From: Palsa-870 sp039935415
Lineage (GTDB): Bacteria; Chloroflexota; Dormibacteria; Dormibacterales; Dormibacteraceae
NCBI GenBank assembly: GCA_039935415.1
Contig: JBDTKH010000004.1
Span: forward strand, 1-64,000
Direction of reading: 5' to 3'
DNA length: 64,000 nucleotides
In this document: positions 24,673 to 33,993 of the stretch, piece after piece
How the letters are laid out: every line of letters begins with the position of its first letter
How positions within the stretch are numbered: the first letter of the stretch is position 1
Translations under genes and position numbers: made by a program
Notes under the pieces: generated by a model
What the model saw: only the letters and a program-made list of their open reading frames with translations
Told to the model about the DNA's origin: nothing
The model's database searches: none

Positions 24673-26681
24673 GGAGCGGCAGGCTTCGGAGGCGGTGTCG
24701 AGCTCGACGACCGGCGCAGGCGTTCCGACTTGCGGCAGTACTCGTCCACGGTGACGACGAACTCCGCGTGAGACCACGTCAGCGGTGACACCGACAGCGG
24801 CGCGCCGGTGTTGGGGTCGAGCTGCTCCGACAGCAGGCCACCTGGGATCTGGTGCGCCACCACCCAGTTGATGATGTCGCGCGCGGCTTTGAGGTCCCCG
24901 GTCTCTTTGGCGATCGCGATGTACCACTGGGCCATCCACAACGTGCACATGAACCATGGGTTGCCGGGAACCTTCGACGTGTCCGATTCGACCTTGAAGT
25001 AGTAGTCGTCCGTGTAGCGCGCGAGACCGCCCGCAGCCGCTTTATTGGAGAGCTGGTCGCGGATGGCCTGCATGGTTTCGGTGATGCGCACCGAATCCGG
25101 CGCAAACATGCCGAACCGCCACAGGCCGTGGATCGCGCTGTCCAGGACCATGTCGACCGTCATCGTCCCGTCGTCTTCGACCGCGATGCGGCGCGCGAAG
25201 CGACCCAGGTCTGGGCTGTAGAGGGAAGTGTCGGCAGCCCCTCGAAGCCGGTCGGCCGCGTCGCGATACCGAACGTAGGCCCCGACGTCGCCGAACAGGT
25301 CGGAGAAGTTGCGCGCGGCGTCGAGGCCGCCCCAGACCGCGCCGACGGTAAACGCATGGACTCCCCACCTCTCCTCCCACAGATCCCAGGACGGGAGCGG
25401 GAGGCCGTTCCGCTGGTCTACGTAGGAGAGCATCCAGTCGGCGGCCGGCACGATCAGCGTGGTGTAAAGGTCGACGACGAAGTCGAGGTTCCTGTGGATC
25501 CGATAGTGCTGCCACAACGCCCACAGGACCAGGCCGGTCTCGTCTTCCTGGATCGGAAGCGTGCGCACGCCATGCGAATCTACCCACGGCAGCCATGAGC
25601 TGCCTGGTTGCCCGTACGCCGTGTACTTGTGGAGGAAGAACCCCTCCTCGACTATCGTCTGGCGGCAGAACAGGAAGAACTGGCGCGTGATGTCCTGGTG
25701 ATCGGCGCGGTCGAGGGCATTCGCGACCAGTGCCCCGTCGCGCGGCCACGCATACGCGTACGTGTCACGCGCGAACTTGGTGATGTCGAAATCGGTCGAC
25801 GCGAGGATCGCCCCGTGGTTGTCCACGTGCGTGCGCGCGGTCAGCACGCTGCGGCGATAGAGGCGGGTCACGTCGGGGCCAAGCTCCTCATCGATGTGCC
25901 GATGGTCCTTCTCGGACCAGACCTGCCAGTAGGTGATGGTGCGGCCGTGATATGTGTCCGGAGTGCGGCCCAGGATGAGGTCCTGCCCGTAGACGGTCAC
26001 CTCGCTCAACCGCGTGCCCATGCAGACCCAATGGACTAGCGTGCGCGGCTCGCCGGGCTTCCCGGGACCGATCTCGAACCCGACAGTGCAGTCCACGGAC
26101 CCCTGCTCGATCGGGTTCCTGCCCAGGATGCCGTCCTCTGCATCGACCCACGTGCCGGCGAGACCGTTGCCCTTCTTGCCGTTGGCCCAGGTGCTGATGC
26201 CGAACTCCGACCCGGAGTCGCCGCCGAGCAGGAAGTAGCGATTTGCCTTGTAGGCGATGATCCCGCGGTGCCGCGGGTCGAACGCGACCGTGTTTCCGAT
26301 GTCGGAGCCTTCGATGTACCAGTCGTAGTGGAAGAACGCGCGGCCAGTCGTGAAGCCGGACGCGGACGTCACCTCGACGTTTCGGATGAACCAGTTACGC
26401 GCGAGGTCGACGTAGTCCGCGAACCTGACGGTGATGCCTAGGCCGGCATGCCTCAGCGTGACGTCGCTGACGAGCGAGTCTTCCGCGTAGCCGATGCTGC
26501 GATCCCATCCTCCGTCGTCGAGCCAGGCGAACTTGCCGTCGATGAAAAAGCCCGTATGGCAGACGTTGCCCATCGTCTGGTTGGCGTCGCCGACCCGGGG
26601 AAAGTACAGGTCGCGCACGGAGTAGTTGGCGTCGAAGCCGACCAGCACGTTGCCATTTCCGATGACCAGGCTTCTAGGCAC
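24669..26681 (-). CDS. Glycoside hydrolase family 15 (glucoamylase/trehalase-like)
   Basis: 670 residues from GTG 26681, no signal peptide. N-terminal beta-sandwich (about 1-270) then the (alpha/alpha)6 barrel. General acid Glu in SWDLWEERWGVHAFTVGA, general base Glu in GGLLSEQLDP, and AYAWPRDGALVANAL at the barrel entry are GH15 hallmarks. Intracellular location suggests turnover of trehalose or alpha-glucan. The C-terminus is Ser/Pro-rich. Tail-to-tail with the carboxylase gene (4-nt overlap). Confidence 0.88.
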   Translation of the reverse strand: MPRSLVIGNGNVLVGFDANYSVRDLYFPRVGDANQTMGNVCHTGFFIDGKFAWLDDGGWDRSIGYAEDSLVSDVTLRHAGLGITVRFADYVDLARNWFIRNVEVTSASGFTTGRAFFHYDWYIEGSDIGNTVAFDPRHRGIIAYKANRYFLLGGDSGSEFGISTWANGKKGNGLAGTWVDAEDGILGRNPIEQGSVDCTVGFEIGPGKPGEPRTLVHWVCMGTRLSEVTVYGQDLILGRTPDTYHGRTITYWQVWSEKDHRHIDEELGPDVTRLYRRSVLTARTHVDNHGAILASTDFDITKFARDTYAYAWPRDGALVANALDRADHQDITRQFFLFCRQTIVEEGFFLHKYTAYGQPGSSWLPWVDSHGVRTLPIQEDETGLVLWALWQHYRIHRNLDFVVDLYTTLIVPAADWMLSYVDQRNGLPLPSWDLWEERWGVHAFTVGAVWGGLDAARNFSDLFGDVGAYVRYRDAADRLRGAADTSLYSPDLGRFARRIAVEDDGTMTVDMVLDSAIHGLWRFGMFAPDSVRITETMQAIRDQLSNKAAAGGLARYTDDYYFKVESDTSKVPGNPWFMCTLWMAQWYIAIAKETGDLKAARDIINWVVAHQIPGGLLSEQLDPNTGAPLSVSPLTWSHAEFVVTVDEYCRKSERLRRSSSSTPPPKPAAP

Positions 26682-26748
26682 GTCTGGGGCGCAATCCTAG
26701 TCCGCCGGTCTTACCGCGACAAACTCGGTATTAACAGGCCGGGCTCCT

Positions 26749-27354
26749 TTGCGCGACCAGGCTGCCTACAATCTCGCCAGGTCAACCCCGCAAACAACGG
26801 AGCACAACGTCCTGGAACCGAACACGAACCAGTTCAACCCACCTGTACGCATCGTCGCCTCGTCGAGACGCCGCCGGACCGTGTCGGCCCGCCTGCGCTC
26901 AGGAGTCCTGGAGCTTCTCGTTCCTTCCTGGATGCCGGTCGTCGAGCGCCAGCAATGGGCGGAGACGATGCGCCGGCGCCTCGAGCGCCGCATGGAGCGG
27001 GCCCGGCCATCTGACGAGCGGCTGATGCAGCGCGCCCGCGCGCTCAACGAGCGGCATTTCGGCGGCCGGCTGCGGTGGATGTCCATCGGGTTCGCAGACA
27101 TGGCGCATACGTGGGGCAGCTGTACCTTCACCACCGGTCACATCCGGATCGCCAGGCGCGCGGCGACGCTGCCCGACTGGGTTCTCGATTACCTCCTCGT
27201 TCACGAGCTTGCTCACCTGGAGCAAAGCGACCATGGGCCGGCATTCCATGAGCTCGAAGAGCGCTATCCCCTGACGGAACGAGCCCGTGGTTACCTGATG
27301 GCGCTCGATAGCGCGGGGGAGTCAAGCCTCCCCCGCCGAAGCCCCTCCGTTTGA
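26749..27354 (+). CDS. YgjP/SprT-like zinc metallopeptidase
   Basis: 201 residues from TTG 26749 (start uncertain; the recognisable domain begins at PVRIVASSRRRRTVSARL, about residue 32). Zinc motif LVHELAHLEQSDHGPAFHEL (HExxH plus third His) after a WGSC motif (AHTWGSCTFTTG), characteristic of the DUF45 M48-like group. Probably a small metal-dependent peptidase of unknown substrate. A perfect 9-bp hairpin (27313-27336) lies within the last codons. Confidence 0.78.
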   Translation: MRDQAAYNLARSTPQTTEHNVLEPNTNQFNPPVRIVASSRRRRTVSARLRSGVLELLVPSWMPVVERQQWAETMRRRLERRMERARPSDERLMQRARALNERHFGGRLRWMSIGFADMAHTWGSCTFTTGHIRIARRAATLPDWVLDYLLVHELAHLEQSDHGPAFHELEERYPLTERARGYLMALDSAGESSLPRRSPSV

Positions 27355-27380
27355 CGTTCAGGCGTGCTTGGTAGTAGAAC

Positions 27381-27420
27381 GCTGGGGGACGGCCGGAGTA
27401 AATCCGGCCTAAAGCTCCAC
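27381..27420 (-). repeat. Dispersed hairpin repeat, copy A (between convergent genes)
   Basis: Contains GGCCGGA-gtaaa-TCCGGCC (27391-27409). Read on the minus strand, it aligns over about 40 bp with the copies at 48631-48670 and 57758-57799 (GTGG start, central AGGCCGGAyTT..TCCGGCCGTC). Here it lies between the metallopeptidase and ADH stops and could terminate both. Confidence 0.6.
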
Positions 27421-27432
27421 TAGCAATTTTGT

Positions 27433-28470
27433 CTACGGGGTGAGGACGATCTTGGTCGCCTCGCGGGCGTCGAAGATGCGGTAGGCCTCCTCGGCCTGGT
27501 CGAGCTTCATCCTGTGGCTGATGATCTTTTCGGGGTGCAGTCGGCCCGCGGCAATCAAATCCAGGAGCGGCCTCATGTAGGCCTGCACGTTGCACCAACC
27601 CGCGCGAAAGGTGAGCGACTTCATCCACATGGTCATGTACGGGAAATCGGCGAGCACCGCGCTCGGGACGCCGACCATCGATATCGTTCCGCCTCCGCGC
27701 ACGCAGTCGATCGCTGTGTTGACCGCCGACATGAGCCCGACGCACTCGATGCTCGAATCCGCCCCAATACCTCCGGTGTTTCGCTGTATCGCTTCCACCG
27801 GGTGCACCTGAGAGGCGTTGATCGGAATTCCACCGAGGTCAAGGGCCGTCTCAAGCCGCGTGTCGACCATGTCGACAACGAAGACACGGGCGGGGCCAAA
27901 CAGCTGGGCGCACATCGTGGCCATGAGGCCGACGGGGCCGGCTCCCACGACGGCGACCACGTCGCCAGGCTTGATCTCGGCGCGCTCAGCCCCGAAGAAG
28001 CCGGTGGCGAGGATGTCGCCGACGAAGATCGCCTGCTCGTCGCTCATGCCAGGCGGGATCGACTCCATGGTGTGGTCCGCCTGCGGCACGACTACATATT
28101 CGGCCTGTCCGCCGCCGAGCCCGCCGAAGTACTCGCCATGACCGAAGGTCCCCTTGTTGACGCACTGGTTGAACCACCCCTTGCGGCAGAGGGCGCAGAC
28201 GCCGCAAGAGGAGAAGAAGCTCGAGACGACGCGGTCACCCGGCTTGAAGCGCTTGACCTCGGCGCCGGCCTCCTCGACAACGCCGACGAACTCGTGGCCC
28301 AACACGGCTCCCTCGTTCATCGGCGTATGCCCGTGAAGGATGTGGAGGTCCGAGCCGCACACCGCGCCGAGCGTGACCTTGACGAGCACGTCACCTGAGG
28401 ACTTGATCGCTGGCTTGGGAACGTCGACGACCTTTACGTCGCCCCCCCCCTGAAACGTCAGCGCCTTCAT
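27433..28470 (-). CDS. Zinc-dependent alcohol dehydrogenase (MDR family)
   Basis: 345 residues. Catalytic zinc ligands Cys in GAVCGSDLHIL and GHE in AVLGHEFVGVVEEAG; structural zinc four-Cys cluster SCGVCALCRKGWFNQC; NAD-binding VAVVGAGPVGLMATM. The pattern is that of threonine/sorbitol dehydrogenases and formaldehyde-dehydrogenase-like MDR enzymes. Alcohol substrate not predictable. ATG 28470 is 7 nt from TAGAAT, so leaderless. Confidence 0.9.
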   Translation of the reverse strand: MKALTFQGGGDVKVVDVPKPAIKSSGDVLVKVTLGAVCGSDLHILHGHTPMNEGAVLGHEFVGVVEEAGAEVKRFKPGDRVVSSFFSSCGVCALCRKGWFNQCVNKGTFGHGEYFGGLGGGQAEYVVVPQADHTMESIPPGMSDEQAIFVGDILATGFFGAERAEIKPGDVVAVVGAGPVGLMATMCAQLFGPARVFVVDMVDTRLETALDLGGIPINASQVHPVEAIQRNTGGIGADSSIECVGLMSAVNTAIDCVRGGGTISMVGVPSAVLADFPYMTMWMKSLTFRAGWCNVQAYMRPLLDLIAAGRLHPEKIISHRMKLDQAEEAYRIFDAREATKIVLTP

Positions 28471-28504
28471 GCTGGGGATTCTAGGCCGACCCTACACTGC
28501 GGAC
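28471..28504. promoter_or_regulatory. Divergent leaderless promoters of ADH and SDR
   Basis: Minus strand TAGAAT (28483-28478), 7 nt from ADH ATG 28470. Plus strand TACACT (28493-28498), 6 nt from SDR GTG 28505. Unlike 23016-23034, the two -10 elements are separate, 9 bp apart. Confidence 0.6.
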
Positions 28505-29302
28505 GTGAGGCTGAAGGGCGCCGTTGTGGTCATCACCGGCGCCTCGAGCGGCATCGGTGCGGCGACAGCGATCGCGTTCGCGAAGCGGGGCGCACGCCTG
28601 GAGCTCGGCGCCCGGCGCGTCGACCGCCTCAACGCGGTCGCCGACAAATGCCGCGCGGCGGGATCGCCGGACGTCAACGTCCGCCAGCTCGACGTCGGTC
28701 AGAGCGGCGAGGCCCGCGCGTTCATCGCGACCACATTGCGAAACCACGAGCGGCTCGACGTGCTGGTCAACAACGCCGGCACCGGCTGGGTCGGCCGCCT
28801 CCACCAGATGCCGGACGAGAAGATCGACGAGCTGATCGCAACCAACGTGAAGGGGTTGATCGCGATGACCCAGGCCGCCTTGCCCTGGATGCTCGAGCGG
28901 AGGCGCGGCGTGATCATCAACGTGGCGTCGGTGGTCGGATTTCGCTCCTCGCCGTATTCGGCCGTCTACTCCGCCACAAAGCATGCCGTGGTCGGCCTGT
29001 CCCACGCGCTGCGTGGCGAGCTGTCAGGCACGGGGGTGAAGGTCTGCGTCGTCTACCCCGGCGTCACCGCAGGAACCGAGTTCTTCGAATCCATCGAGCG
29101 CCCGGTCGGCCCGGAGTATCCCGCGTGGTGGATCGCCAACATCATCGCGCGCACCGCGCGGTTTCCGCGACGTGACGCAATGGTCCTGCCGATGCGACTG
29201 GCTCATCTGGCCGAGCCGGTGTTCGGAGGGCTGATGGATCACGGCCTGGGCCGCGCTCGGCGCCGGGTTTCACCCCAGCTGAGAGGCTCGGGACTGCGTT
29301 AG
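28505..29302 (+). CDS. Short-chain dehydrogenase/reductase
   Basis: 265 residues from GTG 28505. TGASSGIG cofactor loop (about 11-18), NNAG motif, catalytic YSATK with Ser in VASVVGF. Classical SDR with an extended C-terminus (VLPMRLAHLAEPVFGGLMDH) as in membrane-lipid-acting members. The ATG at 28469 in the same frame falls upstream of the predicted start of transcription. Substrate unknown. Confidence 0.9.
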   Translation: MRLKGAVVVITGASSGIGAATAIAFAKRGARLELGARRVDRLNAVADKCRAAGSPDVNVRQLDVGQSGEARAFIATTLRNHERLDVLVNNAGTGWVGRLHQMPDEKIDELIATNVKGLIAMTQAALPWMLERRRGVIINVASVVGFRSSPYSAVYSATKHAVVGLSHALRGELSGTGVKVCVVYPGVTAGTEFFESIERPVGPEYPAWWIANIIARTARFPRRDAMVLPMRLAHLAEPVFGGLMDHGLGRARRRVSPQLRGSGLR

Positions 29303-29305
29303 CTC

Positions 29306-30208
29306 CTATTTCTGCCAGGCGTCCAGCAGCTTCTGGAGCAGCTCAGCGTTTTTTACGGAGTAGTTCGAGTAGTTGTTGTTCATCAGTGCGTGCACTTGGG
29401 TGGCCGAGCGCTCCATCTCCTTGATCCGCGGCACCCACTCCGCGAGCTCCTTGTCGCTGTAGTCGTGCCTGAAGCGAAGGTTAGGCGGCGCACCCTTCAG
29501 GTCCCACGTGTCGTGGTTCCGCCCGTGAAAACGAACGACGGCGAGCTTGGTGGACGTGACATCGAAGACCGGCGGCATGCTCGTCTTGTGACCCTGCGGA
29601 ACGTCCACCGCGACGTAAGGAATGTCGCGCGACTTTAAGAAGGCAAGCGTGCCGTCGCGGTGGCGGGCGTCCAGCCACTCGGGCTTGCGCAGCTCGACCG
29701 CGATCTGGAATCCGAACATGCGCTCCTGGCACTGCTCGATGTAGGACAGCGATCGAGACGAGGGCAGGAACCATGGCGGAAATTGAAAGAAGACCGCGCC
29801 CAGCTTGCCGGCGGCGCGCAGCGGCTCCAGCGCCGTCCGGAAGCGCTCCCAGCTCTCGTCGACCAGCTCCTCGGGCACGTGCTCGAGGTATAGGTTCTTC
29901 TCGCGAAGCTTCTCCGGAAGCTGGTCGCGGATGTCCTTCGGCAGGGCCATCGGCTGGGTGGGGTGGTTGGTGAAGAGGGAGAAAGACTTCACGTCGAACG
30001 TGAACCCGGCGGGTGTTCGGGCCACCCAGAGCTCGGAGTTCTCCGGTTTTGGCATGCCGTAGTAGGTGGAGTCGACCTCGACCAGCGAGAACTGCGACGA
30101 GTAGAAGTTGAGGCGCTCCTCCGACGACTTCGCATTCATCGGGTAGAAGAGCCCCGAGTCGATCAGCGACTTGTCGATCCACCCGGCAATCCCCACTCGG
30201 ACGCTCAC
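29306..30208 (-). CDS. DUF72 (YecE-like) protein
   Basis: 300 residues from GTG 30208. TIM-barrel DUF72: VRVGIAGWIDKSL start, VDSTYYGMP, FTFDVKSFSLFTNHP, AVFFQFPPWF, VAVDVPQG, RFHGRNHDTWD and the C-terminal MNNNYSNYSVKNA. The family is widespread; function unknown. A longer frame to 30274 overlaps the divergent cyclase promoter and is less likely. Confidence 0.88.
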   Translation of the reverse strand: MSVRVGIAGWIDKSLIDSGLFYPMNAKSSEERLNFYSSQFSLVEVDSTYYGMPKPENSELWVARTPAGFTFDVKSFSLFTNHPTQPMALPKDIRDQLPEKLREKNLYLEHVPEELVDESWERFRTALEPLRAAGKLGAVFFQFPPWFLPSSRSLSYIEQCQERMFGFQIAVELRKPEWLDARHRDGTLAFLKSRDIPYVAVDVPQGHKTSMPPVFDVTSTKLAVVRFHGRNHDTWDLKGAPPNLRFRHDYSDKELAEWVPRIKEMERSATQVHALMNNNYSNYSVKNAELLQKLLDAWQK

Positions 30209-30260
30209 GTGGTCGATCGTGTCACAAGGCCGCATGACCGGCGCTATGATCCGACCGCCC

Positions 30261-32426
30261 GTGGGCCGACACATCCGTTACTGGTACACGTACCGCACCG
30301 TCGTCGCGGTCGTCATGGCGCTGCTGTTCGGCGGCCTCATCTACTGGCTGTACACGCAGCAGGTGGCTTGCGACACGCACGTCGGGCTCTGCGCGGTAAA
30401 CATCTCGGTGCATCCCGAGGACCGGCTCGTCAACCAGTACGACCCTGGGAATGACGTGGTCATCGTCGGCATCGACGATGCGAGCATCCAGGCGATCAAC
30501 CAATATCCCCCGCCGCGAACCGTGTACGCCGACGCGCTCAAGGCCCTGCAGCAGGATGGCGCGCTGGTCGTCGGCTTCGACATCGGCTTCCCCGACCCAC
30601 GTGACCAGGCCGGCGACATCGCGTTGGCGAAAGCTTTTCGCACCAGCACGATCCCGGTCGTGCTCTCGTACGGCGCGGAAACCACAGACGCGGCCGCTGG
30701 AAAGGTGGTGCAGACCGGGATCGACCAGATCCCGCTGAAGCCTTTTCGCTGCCAGGACACGAACCCCGACCCAAATGCCGCGTGCCAATCGCCGGATCCC
30801 AACGTAGTGCTCGCGTCGACGGACCTCGTCCTCGACCGAGACGGCGTCGTGCGAAGGATTCCGTTGTTCGTCCAGCCGAGGTGCTTCGCGAAAAGCTCGT
30901 GCCAGTCCCCTGTGATCGACTCGTTCGGGTTCGCGGTCTACCGGGCGTCGATCCCTGGGTTCCAGAGCACGCCCGACCTGCAAGAGTCGGACGGCAAAGC
31001 CGTCTTCGGGCAGGCATGGAGTATCCCTGTGGATTCAACCGGATCCGCCCTGATCAACTTCTCGGGGCCGCCCGGCAATTACGAGAAGTACGGGCACTAC
31101 CTCAGTTTTTCGGACGTCGTCAACGGCTCGGTCTCGCCTGACGCGATCAAAGGCAAGATCGTGCTGGTCGGCTACTACAAGCTGTCCGGGGTCAACGACC
31201 AGCAGCTTGTTACGACGAGCGCCGGAAGCAACGGGACCCTCCCGATGGCCGGCGTCGAGATCCACGCCAACGTCATCCAGATGCTGCTCGGAGCCGTACC
31301 GCTTCCGGGCAACCCTTCGAAGCTCCTCACGCCCGAGCCGGCCTGGCTCCTGTACCTGCTGATCCTGGTGCTGGGCCTCGCCACCGCCGTCGGCGTGGCG
31401 AGAGTTTCCGTGCTCTGGGGCTTGCTCGGCGCCGTGATCGCCGTGGTCGTCTTCACCGTCGCCATGTCGGCGCTCGCCAACTTCAACAACTTCGTGCCGG
31501 ACGTCTTCCATCCCTGGCTTGCCATCGCGCTCACCTATGCGGGTGTGACCGCGTACCGCTTCCTCTATGAGGACCGCGAAAAGCGAAAGGTGACCGCGAT
31601 CTTCAGCCAGTACCTGAAGCCCGAGATCGTGGCCGAGCTCGCCAGGACGCGACGCGGCGTGGACGACATCCTGCGTGGAGGCGAGCGCCGTGACATCACC
31701 CTGCTGTTCGTCGACATTCGCGGCTTCACCTCGATGTCTGAATCGATGGCCGCGAACGACGTGACCGAGGTGGTCCAGATGTACCTCGACCACCTGAGCG
31801 GGATCATCTTCACGTGGGACGGGACAGTCGACAAGTACGTCGGCGACGAGATCATGGCATTCTGGAACGCTCCCCGGCTGCAGGAGAACCACGCTCTGCT
31901 GGCGCTGCGCTGCGCGTACGACCTGATCAACCGCGCGCCCGAGCTGCAGCAGCGCCTGCTCGCCAAGGGCCTGCCGCCGATCCGTTGGGGCATCGGAGTC
32001 AACACCGGGCCGGCAGTCGTCGGCAACATGGGCGCGCGCTCCCGCATCCAGTACACCGCGCTCGGAGACACGGTCAACACCGCCGCGCGGTTCTGCTCGC
32101 ACGCGCCGGCCTTCCACCTGCTGATCGGGCAGATGACGTACGACATGTGCAAGGACTACATCGCAGTCGACCTCGTTCCCGGCGTGCAGCTGAAAGGCAA
32201 ATCGGCTGAGACGTTCCGCATATACCAGGTGACCGCGATCCGCGAGACGCCCACTTCGCCCTGGGTCCAGTTCCCGACCGACATGGCGACGCAGTCGCAC
32301 CATACGTTCACGTCGCAGTACACGCAGCAGACCGTGATCGCAGCCGGCGAGCTGGAGTCGAGCGACATCCTGGTGGGCGAGGCTGCAGAGCAGGCCCTGG
32401 CTGGCCAGGGACCGACGCAGGCCTAG
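30261..32426 (+). CDS. CHASE2-domain membrane adenylate cyclase (class III)
   Basis: About 721 residues. One N-terminal membrane helix, an extracellular CHASE2 domain (about 40-350: VVIVGIDDASIQAI, GFDIGFPDPRDQAGD, KGKIVLVGYYK), three membrane helices (about 360-450), then a catalytic domain with both metal Asps (LLFVDIRGFTSMSE near 485; GDEIMAFW), the Lys of DKYVGDE, ALGDTVNTAARF (Asp for adenine; Asn/Arg for transition state). All catalytic residues are present, so cAMP production is expected. Starts at ATG 30234, ATG 30246 or GTG 30261 are possible; TATGAT (30245-30250) favours 30261. Tail-to-tail with the kinase. Confidence 0.92.
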   Translation: MGRHIRYWYTYRTVVAVVMALLFGGLIYWLYTQQVACDTHVGLCAVNISVHPEDRLVNQYDPGNDVVIVGIDDASIQAINQYPPPRTVYADALKALQQDGALVVGFDIGFPDPRDQAGDIALAKAFRTSTIPVVLSYGAETTDAAAGKVVQTGIDQIPLKPFRCQDTNPDPNAACQSPDPNVVLASTDLVLDRDGVVRRIPLFVQPRCFAKSSCQSPVIDSFGFAVYRASIPGFQSTPDLQESDGKAVFGQAWSIPVDSTGSALINFSGPPGNYEKYGHYLSFSDVVNGSVSPDAIKGKIVLVGYYKLSGVNDQQLVTTSAGSNGTLPMAGVEIHANVIQMLLGAVPLPGNPSKLLTPEPAWLLYLLILVLGLATAVGVARVSVLWGLLGAVIAVVVFTVAMSALANFNNFVPDVFHPWLAIALTYAGVTAYRFLYEDREKRKVTAIFSQYLKPEIVAELARTRRGVDDILRGGERRDITLLFVDIRGFTSMSESMAANDVTEVVQMYLDHLSGIIFTWDGTVDKYVGDEIMAFWNAPRLQENHALLALRCAYDLINRAPELQQRLLAKGLPPIRWGIGVNTGPAVVGNMGARSRIQYTALGDTVNTAARFCSHAPAFHLLIGQMTYDMCKDYIAVDLVPGVQLKGKSAETFRIYQVTAIRETPTSPWVQFPTDMATQSHHTFTSQYTQQTVIAAGELESSDILVGEAAEQALAGQGPTQA

Positions 32427-33853
32427 TGAAGGTAGGCGGCCACCAGTAAGCCAAGGATGGCGCTGACGGCGATCGCGGACGCGATCACGCCCAGGCAGCC
32501 GGACGACTGCTTGATCACCGGCTTGACCGGTGGCGCCGGGTTGTAGACAACCGGCGGAGGTATCGCAATGGCCGGCTGCTGGATGGCCACGCCGATCGGG
32601 GTTGCCGGGGTTACACCGGGGGGCGTCCTGGCCCCAGGCGTCATCTTCGAAAGGTCGGCGCCCGGCTCGAGGCTTCGCTGCCAGCCGGGACATAGGCGGT
32701 CCGCGAGGCGCGACACCGCCTCATCGAACTCCTGCCCGGTCTGGTAGCGGTCCTCGGGTCGTTTGGCGATCGATTTGAGGACGACCTCCTCGAGGCCCGT
32801 GTCGAGCCCCGGCCGGTGGACGGACGGCGGCTTGGGCGGCGCTTGGACGTGCTTGGCCATCAGCGTGAAAGGTCCGTCGGCGTCATTCGCCGTGAACGGC
32901 GGCTGGCCGACGATCAGCTCGTAGAACATGATCCCCGTCGAGTACAGGTCGCTCCGCCCGTCGACTTTGCTCGACGCGACCTGCTCGGGCGACATGTACT
33001 GGGGCGTGCCAACGGTGGTGCCGGTTTTGGTCGCTGTACCACCGACCCCGGAATCGTCGGTCAGCCGCGCGATGCCGAAGTCCGCCACCTTGACCATGCC
33101 CTCATCCGACAGGAGCACGTTCTCCGGCTTCATGTCGCGGTGCACGATCGCATGCTTGTGCGCGTAGTCGAGCGCCTGGAGGCAGCCATGCATGATCGCA
33201 AACACCTGCGGCACCGGGATCGGTCCTCGATTCAGCCAGTCGCGCAGCGACTTGCCGCGAACGAACTCGAGGACTATGTAGTTGGCGGTCCCCATCAGTT
33301 CAAGGTCGTGGACCTGCACCAGGTTGGGATGGCTGGTGCGCGCCATCACCTGCGCCTCCTGCAGGAAGCGCTTCAGCGCGACGGGATCGGCGGCCGCCGA
33401 CTGGATCAGCTCCTTGATGGCGACCTCGCGGCCAAGCCCAGGCTGCTCGGCAAGGTAAACCGCACCCATGCCGCCGCGGCCGAGCTCACCCTTCACCCGG
33501 TACTTCCCGATGTAACGCTCGCCCGGTATGGGCGGCGGAGCCAGCGTGGTGATGGCGGGGATCGGTGGAGGGGGAGTCGATGGAGGCGGGACGGGGATTA
33601 GCCGCATCGTGGCTGCCACATCGCCCATCGCCGGTGGGCTCGTCGGTAGGGACGCCGGTGGCGCGGTTGCGGGTGGCGTCGAGGGCGCGGGATGGTGGGT
33701 GACGGGGAGGCGCATCGTCACGGCCACGTCGTCGGCGGCCGGAGGCGTCGCGGCCGGGTCGGCTTCGGCTTCGTTGCTTTTGGGAGCCCAGGAGGGGATG
33801 TCGTGCTTCGGAGTTTCTGATGGTTGCGCGGGGTCTTGACCGGAATCGGTCAT
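32423..33853 (-). CDS. PknB-type serine/threonine protein kinase
   Basis: 476 residues. Unusual order: a Pro/Ala-rich N-terminal extension of about 110 residues with two copies of VAxTMRL, then the kinase domain (about 115-380: GELGRGGMGAVYLAEQ, AIKEL, HRDMKPENVLL, ADFGIARL, GTPQYMSPEQV), a Pro-rich linker, and one C-terminal membrane helix (LGVIASAIAVSAILGLLVAA). All catalytic motifs are intact. No PASTA repeats. The repeated TMR motifs could be autophosphorylation/FHA-docking sites (inference). Confidence 0.92.
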   Translation of the reverse strand: MTDSGQDPAQPSETPKHDIPSWAPKSNEAEADPAATPPAADDVAVTMRLPVTHHPAPSTPPATAPPASLPTSPPAMGDVAATMRLIPVPPPSTPPPPIPAITTLAPPPIPGERYIGKYRVKGELGRGGMGAVYLAEQPGLGREVAIKELIQSAAADPVALKRFLQEAQVMARTSHPNLVQVHDLELMGTANYIVLEFVRGKSLRDWLNRGPIPVPQVFAIMHGCLQALDYAHKHAIVHRDMKPENVLLSDEGMVKVADFGIARLTDDSGVGGTATKTGTTVGTPQYMSPEQVASSKVDGRSDLYSTGIMFYELIVGQPPFTANDADGPFTLMAKHVQAPPKPPSVHRPGLDTGLEEVVLKSIAKRPEDRYQTGQEFDEAVSRLADRLCPGWQRSLEPGADLSKMTPGARTPPGVTPATPIGVAIQQPAIAIPPPVVYNPAPPVKPVIKQSSGCLGVIASAIAVSAILGLLVAAYLH

Positions 33854-33941
33854 CTCGCCCGGAGCCTAGCAGAGTAGGTTCCGATCAGCGCCAAGTTCGA
33901 TTCAAGATGCCGAGCCTATGGCGTTTTCGGGACATTCGACC

Positions 33942-33993
33942 GATAATCTGGCCGCAACCGCAGCCATTCGGAAAGGAAGGAAGGAGATACCAA
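33942..33993 (+). promoter_or_regulatory. Promoter and strong Shine-Dalgarno of the DUF4870 gene
   Basis: GATAAT (33942-33947) as -10, a leader of about 40 nt, then AAGGAGATACC immediately before ATG 33994. A contrast to the many leaderless starts in this window. Confidence 0.6.

Noticed and set aside
31035..32693. 552-codon open frame antisense to the CHASE2 cyclase
   Set aside because: Shadow frame typical of high-GC coding DNA; low-complexity Arg/His/Gly composition, no domain, and the sense strand encodes an intact cyclase.
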